From positions 1-24,012 of the IMG/VR virus record IMGVR_UViG_3300004463_001176: a DNA stretch of 24,012 nucleotides. One strand, given 5' to 3'. Below, in pieces: positions 21,021 through 24,012 of the stretch. The notes under the pieces were generated by a model, which did not search any database, was not told the DNA's origin, and saw only the letters and a list, made by a program, of their open reading frames with translations. The number at the start of each line of letters is the position of its first letter. Within the stretch, counting starts at the first letter, position 1. Position numbers and translations under genes: made by a program. The stretch is from a virus.

Positions 21021-21214
21021 TGAACCGGCTCGCTGCGACGGCCGCTGGGTCCTTGCTGGTCGCCTACGTGACTGCTGCCTTCATCACGGCGTCACTCGAC
21101 CCGTCGGATTGGGGGCCATCTGGTCGAGCGTCCATGTGTCTAGGCGCGGCGTTCCTCTGGTTCTTTTCGTTCACCGCGCAGTCGCTCTTCGACCTTGTCC
21201 GGGCTGAGTGGTAA
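21020..21214 (+). CDS. Small two-helix membrane protein
   Basis: A 64-residue protein with two probable membrane segments: LAATAAGSLLVAYVTAAFI (about 4-22) and MCLGAAFLWFFSFTAQSLF (about 39-57), separated by a short polar loop (DPSDWGPSGR). The ATG at 21020 shares its base with the previous stop (TGATG) and its own TAA overlaps the next ATG (TAATG). It has the size and topology of a holin, but no endolysin gene adjoins it and it sits in the integrase operon, so a lysis role is not claimed. It could insert in the host inner membrane in exclusion or defence. Confidence 0.7.
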   Translation: MNRLAATAAGSLLVAYVTAAFITASLDPSDWGPSGRASMCLGAAFLWFFSFTAQSLFDLVRAEW

Positions 21215-21762
21215 TGGCTCCGCTCCCCACCCCGGCCGAAACCGCCGTCGCGGAATTCCGCCGCCGCCGCGCCAGTTGGCAGAAGGCTTGCCGCGCCTCG
21301 GCGTCAAGCAGCGGAGCGGTGGGCCGGATCACACCCGGCGCCGAGCCGACCGCAGCGGCCGAGCACAACCTGCGCCTGTGGCTGGCGATCTGCGCCGCCG
21401 CCGGGTGCGGGCAGGGACCTGATCCGCTGCCCGAACTCGAATGGCTGCGCGGCACCGCGATCTATCCCCCCGGCGCCACCCCGCCGCCCATGCTCGCATG
21501 CGAGATCGCGCCCCGCGCCGAATGGCAGGCCGAACTGCTCCGCGCCCGCGACGTGGCGCTCGCCCGCGCTCAAGCAGCCGCAGGCGGTAGCGCAGACCAG
21601 CATGCCGCGCTCCGCGATCTGGCGGACAAGGAACGCGGCCTCCGCGCCTGGACCCTCACCATCCTCGCCACCCATCTCGGCTGCCCCGCGCACGCCGAGC
21701 CCCTGCCGGAAAGGCAAGGGGGCTCATGCAGCGAAGCGATAGCCCGAAAGGAAGCGGCATGA
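21214..21762 (+). CDS. Hypothetical 182-residue phage protein
   Basis: Starts at the ATG overlapping the previous TAA. The N-terminal helix (PAETAVAEFRRRRASWQKAC) is basic; a middle region has AEHNLRLWLAICAAAGCG and Pro-rich stretches (YPPGATPPPML). A long Ala-rich helix (AEWQAELLRARDVALARAQA, then DQHAALRDLADKERGLRAW) could be a coiled coil. No family is recognised. Strong G/C third-position bias supports it as coding. Its stop overlaps the next start (ATGA). Confidence 0.66.
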   Translation: MAPLPTPAETAVAEFRRRRASWQKACRASASSSGAVGRITPGAEPTAAAEHNLRLWLAICAAAGCGQGPDPLPELEWLRGTAIYPPGATPPPMLACEIAPRAEWQAELLRARDVALARAQAAAGGSADQHAALRDLADKERGLRAWTLTILATHLGCPAHAEPLPERQGGSCSEAIARKEAA

Positions 21763-22001
21763 CCCGGAAGCGCGTCAACCCGTTCGCGCAGGGCACCGCC
21801 GAGCGCGTTCTTTACGATCGGTATCGCCGCGCAACTGGCGAGGCGGAGCGGCTCGAACGCGCCGCCGCCCTCGACATGACAGCCGCTCGCGCCGCCCGAT
21901 CAACGGCAGAGCGATACGCTGAGGCGCTCCGCGCGCTCGGCCACGGCGTCAAGGTGCCGGGCCAGAAGTCACTACCCGACTACGCGGGGCTCGCGAAATG
22001 A
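21759..22001 (+). CDS. Hypothetical 80-residue helical protein
   Basis: The ATG at 21759 overlaps the previous stop and has AGGA 8 bases upstream, so the ORF's earlier ATG at 21726 is rejected. Residues about 10-60 are one long charged Ala/Arg/Glu helix (AERVLYDRYRRATGEAERLE, then ARAARSTAERYAEALRALG), ending HGVKVPGQKSLPDYAGLAK. No family is recognised; it could be a small coiled-coil or DNA-contacting protein. Confidence 0.63.
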   Translation: MTRKRVNPFAQGTAERVLYDRYRRATGEAERLERAAALDMTAARAARSTAERYAEALRALGHGVKVPGQKSLPDYAGLAK

Positions 22002-22105
22002 TCGCCGTGACCCTGCGCGAACTCGCCGCCGACGCGATCGGCACCGCCGGCGTGCTGGCCCTCGGCCTCCTCCTCCTCGCCCTGATCTGGATCGCCACGC
22101 CATGA
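21998..22105 (+). CDS. 35-residue single-span membrane peptide
   Basis: A tiny gene set by overlaps at both ends (ATGA at 21998-22001 and at 22102-22105). It translates to a short soluble start (MIAVTLRELAADAIG) and one membrane helix (AGVLALGLLLLALIWIA) ending at ATP. Codons are G/C-rich at the third position like the neighbours. It resembles regulatory or toxic membrane peptides, but no function can be assigned. Confidence 0.6.
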   Translation: MIAVTLRELAADAIGTAGVLALGLLLLALIWIATP

Positions 22106-22302
22106 GATGTTTCCGCACCAGCGCGCCCGACCACTGGACGCAACCCCGCGCCCACCGCGACGCCTCCCAGCGCCGCCACACCCATGGCCCGATCGTGCCC
22201 ATGCACGGAACCACCAACGCCCCCCGCGACCGGCTAGCGATCGCCGCCATTGGCGCAGCCCTGGCCACCGCACTCGCCGCCCTGCTGGCCACCGCCGGAT
22301 AA
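22102..22302 (+). CDS. 66-residue protein with C-terminal membrane anchor
   Basis: Starts at the ATG overlapping the previous stop (ATGA). The first 42 residues are polar and His/Arg-rich (RAHRDASQRRHTHGPIVPMH). Residues about 45-66 (LAIAAIGAALATALAALLATAG) form one hydrophobic helix that could anchor it in the inner membrane. Its TAA overlaps the next ATG (TAATG). Function unknown. Confidence 0.6.
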   Translation: MRCFRTSAPDHWTQPRAHRDASQRRHTHGPIVPMHGTTNAPRDRLAIAAIGAALATALAALLATAG

Positions 22303-22457
22303 TGAACGCCCCCGCGCGCATTGACCTCTCCACAGGCCCCGCCGCGATCGAATTCGCGCGGGCCCTTGCGCGCGCCCATGTGGCGAGAGACATTGCCGCC
22401 GCACGCCAGGGGGACGATTCCCGCAATGCTCACGCTGATCTACGCCCGCTACTCTAG
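22302..22457 (+). CDS. 51-residue protein overlapping the integrase start
   Basis: Starts at the ATG shared with the previous stop and overlaps the first 32 bases of the integrase gene in another frame. It reads MNAPARIDLSTGPAAIEFAR at the start, then a basic helix (ALARAHVARDIAAARQ). No family is recognised. The overlap could couple or limit integrase synthesis, and the protein might act as an accessory factor; this is inference. Confidence 0.55.
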   Translation: MNAPARIDLSTGPAAIEFARALARAHVARDIAAARQGDDSRNAHADLRPLL

Positions 22458-24012
22458 CTCGCTCCAGAACCCGCGCTCGATCGAGGATCAGCTCGCCGCC
22501 TGCCGCGCGCGCGCCGCGCAGGAAGGCTGGCAGGTCGTCGGCGAATTCCACGACCGTGCCATCAGCGGCGCCGCCGGGATCGAGGACGACCAGCGCCCCG
22601 GCCTTGCCGCGATGCTCGCCCGCCTCGAGGGGGCGCGCTTCGCGGGCGAGCGCATCGACCAGGTCCTGACCGAATCGACCGACCGCATCGCCCGCCACCA
22701 GGGCGATGCCTTTGCCGTGCGCGAGCGGATCGAGCACGCCGGCGCGCGCCTCTTCACCCTGATGGACGGCCACGTCGACGACATCACCGGCACCATCAAG
22801 GGCCTCTTCGACGCGCGTACGCGGAAAGACCTCGCTCAGCGCGTAAAGCGCGGACACGCCGGCAACATCACCCAGGGCCGCGCCGCCAGCGGCGTCGCCT
22901 ACGGTTATCGGAAGGTGATCCGGCACGACGACAAGGGCGAACCGATCCGCGGCCTGCGCGAAATCGACCCCGACACGGCGCCCATCGTGCTGCGCGTCTA
23001 CCGCGAATATGCCGCCGGGCGCAGCGCACGCCAGATCGCGGAAGGGCTGAACCGCGACGGCATCCCCGGCCCGCGCGGCGGCTTCTGGCGGATCAGCGCT
23101 ATCGCCACGGACCGCGCGACCGCGCTCAGCCTGCTCACCAACCCCATTTACATTGGCCAACTGCAGTACGGCCGCACCCGCCGCGTGGTGGATCCGCGCA
23201 CCCGCCAGCGCCGCACCGTGCGTGGCACCGGCGACGTCGTGACCGGCGCCGCGCCGCACCTGCGCATCGTCGACGACGAACTGTGGCAGGCCGTGCAGGC
23301 CCAGATGGAACGCCGCAGCCACGGGCCCTCGCATCGCCAGCGCCGCCCAAAGCGGCTGATGTCGGGGCTGGGCCGCTGCGGGGTCTGCGGCGCAAACTAC
23401 ATCGTCGTTGGCGGGCCGCACTTCGGCTGCAGCGCCTACACCGATGGCCGCGCCTGCACCAACAACCGGCTGATCGCGAGCGACGACTTCGAACGCCGCG
23501 TGCTGGCCGAGCTGCGCGACCAGATGCTGGCGCCGGAAGTGGTAGAGGCGTACCTCGACGAATACCGGCGCGAACACGGCCGCCGCGCGCGCGAGCTCAC
23601 CGGCGAACGCGCCCGGCTCGATCGCCGCATTGCCGAGGCCGCGCGCAAGACAGAGCGCCTCGTCGCCGCGATCGCCGAGGGTGGCGGCGAGTTCGCCGAG
23701 ATCCGCGAGGCGCTGGCTACCGCCAAGGCCGACGAAGCCGCCGCGCGCAAAGCGCTGGCCTCGGCCGACGCGCTTCCCGCACTCGCCCTGCACCCCGGCC
23801 TCGCCCGCCAATACCGCGCCGCGATCGAACGGCTCTCGGAAGAACTCGCCGACGAAACCACCCGAACCGAAACCGCCCCCAAGATAAGGGCCCTGATCTC
23901 CCACGTGATCATCCGGCCCGGCCCGAAAAAGCGCGGCGTAACCCTGGAAGTCGTCCGCCACATCGACGAAATCCTAACCCTCGCCACCCCCCGAAAAGCA
24001 CAACTACGATAA
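22426..24012 (+). CDS. int: Large serine recombinase (phage integrase)
   Basis: A 528-residue large serine integrase. The N-terminal resolvase domain has the Y-x-R-x-S signature in IYARYSSS (Ser10 is the expected nucleophile), RSIEDQLAAC and the active-site arginine segment ESTDRIAR (83-90). The recombinase domain follows (about 155-290, with YGYRKVI, IPGPRGGFWR and LTNPIYIG). The zinc ribbon is Cys318-x2-Cys321-x13-Cys335-x8-Cys344. A coiled-coil region (about 375-470) and a C-terminal tail complete the family layout. It would recombine phage attP with host attB; such enzymes normally need a separate directionality factor for excision. The ATG at 22426 is chosen over the upstream ORF extension because homologues begin near here and a GGGGA precedes it. 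Its TAA is the last codon of the window. Confidence 0.94.
   Translation: MLTLIYARYSSSLQNPRSIEDQLAACRARAAQEGWQVVGEFHDRAISGAAGIEDDQRPGLAAMLARLEGARFAGERIDQVLTESTDRIARHQGDAFAVRERIEHAGARLFTLMDGHVDDITGTIKGLFDARTRKDLAQRVKRGHAGNITQGRAASGVAYGYRKVIRHDDKGEPIRGLREIDPDTAPIVLRVYREYAAGRSARQIAEGLNRDGIPGPRGGFWRISAIATDRATALSLLTNPIYIGQLQYGRTRRVVDPRTRQRRTVRGTGDVVTGAAPHLRIVDDELWQAVQAQMERRSHGPSHRQRRPKRLMSGLGRCGVCGANYIVVGGPHFGCSAYTDGRACTNNRLIASDDFERRVLAELRDQMLAPEVVEAYLDEYRREHGRRARELTGERARLDRRIAEAARKTERLVAAIAEGGGEFAEIREALATAKADEAAARKALASADALPALALHPGLARQYRAAIERLSEELADETTRTETAPKIRALISHVIIRPGPKKRGVTLEVVRHIDEILTLATPRKAQLR

Noticed and set aside
21020-21214. Two-helix membrane protein as a holin
   Set aside because: Size and topology fit, but there is no endolysin or spanin nearby and the gene is in the integrase operon, away from late genes.
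22234-23961. 575-codon open frame on the minus strand across the integrase
   Set aside because: Antisense shadow of an unmistakable serine recombinase; Gly/Ala-rich composition without motifs.

Overview
The window is most of a temperate, HK97-type tailed phage genome, almost certainly a prophage of a high-G+C alphaproteobacterium. A sphingomonad/erythrobacter host is an inference from codon use and protein style, not proven. The evidence is a contiguous HK97 packaging and head module, an early replication operon, a divergent cI/cro switch and a large serine integrase. No tRNA, rRNA, IS element or CRISPR array was seen.

Layout. (1) 1-8149, minus strand, late genes, transcribed right to left: HNH endonuclease, small and large terminase, portal, prohead protease, major capsid, a small basic protein, gp6-like connector, head closure protein, a protein with 35-residue repeats, and the start of an SGNH/GDSL hydrolase cut by the window edge. 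Tail and lysis genes must lie beyond position 1. (2) 8150-8969: a region rich in direct and inverted repeats, the likely place for cos and the late control signals, then a plus-strand DUF3892 gene ending at a perfect hairpin. (3) 8953-18432, minus strand, early/replication genes joined mostly by 1-4 base stop/start overlaps: CII-like regulator, cupin, winged-helix protein, ParB-like protein with a C-terminal Cys cluster, GP88-like Cys-rich protein, a stand-alone DnaA domain IV protein, four small proteins, a DnaG-type primase and a D5/SF3 helicase. An iteron-like repeat field (9461-9692) directly follows the helicase and is the best origin candidate. (4) 18519-19355: a small plus-strand gene, a minus-strand cro operon and the operator region. 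(5) 19356-24012, plus strand: self-cleaving CI repressor, a secreted protein, a second operator-like region, then a chain of seven tiny overlapping genes ending in the serine integrase, whose stop codon is the last base of the window.

How it fits together. CI, with Ala-Gly cleavage site, Ser and Lys all visible, should hold the leftward early operon off and respond to SOS. Repeated TGCTAA/TTAGCA words occur both between cro and cI and before the integrase operon, so the same regulator may control both. Once released, the leftward operon makes the CII-like regulator, then the DnaA-like, primase and helicase proteins that would act at the iteron field, and finally the packaging and head genes. 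The signal-peptide protein behind cI is expected to be made in the lysogen and is the strongest candidate for a host-modifying (moron) gene.

Most start codons were moved from the longest possible ORF to the start that couples with the upstream stop or has a Shine-Dalgarno sequence. Three small genes (14111-14281, 21998-22105, 22302-22457) were found by reading these couplings.
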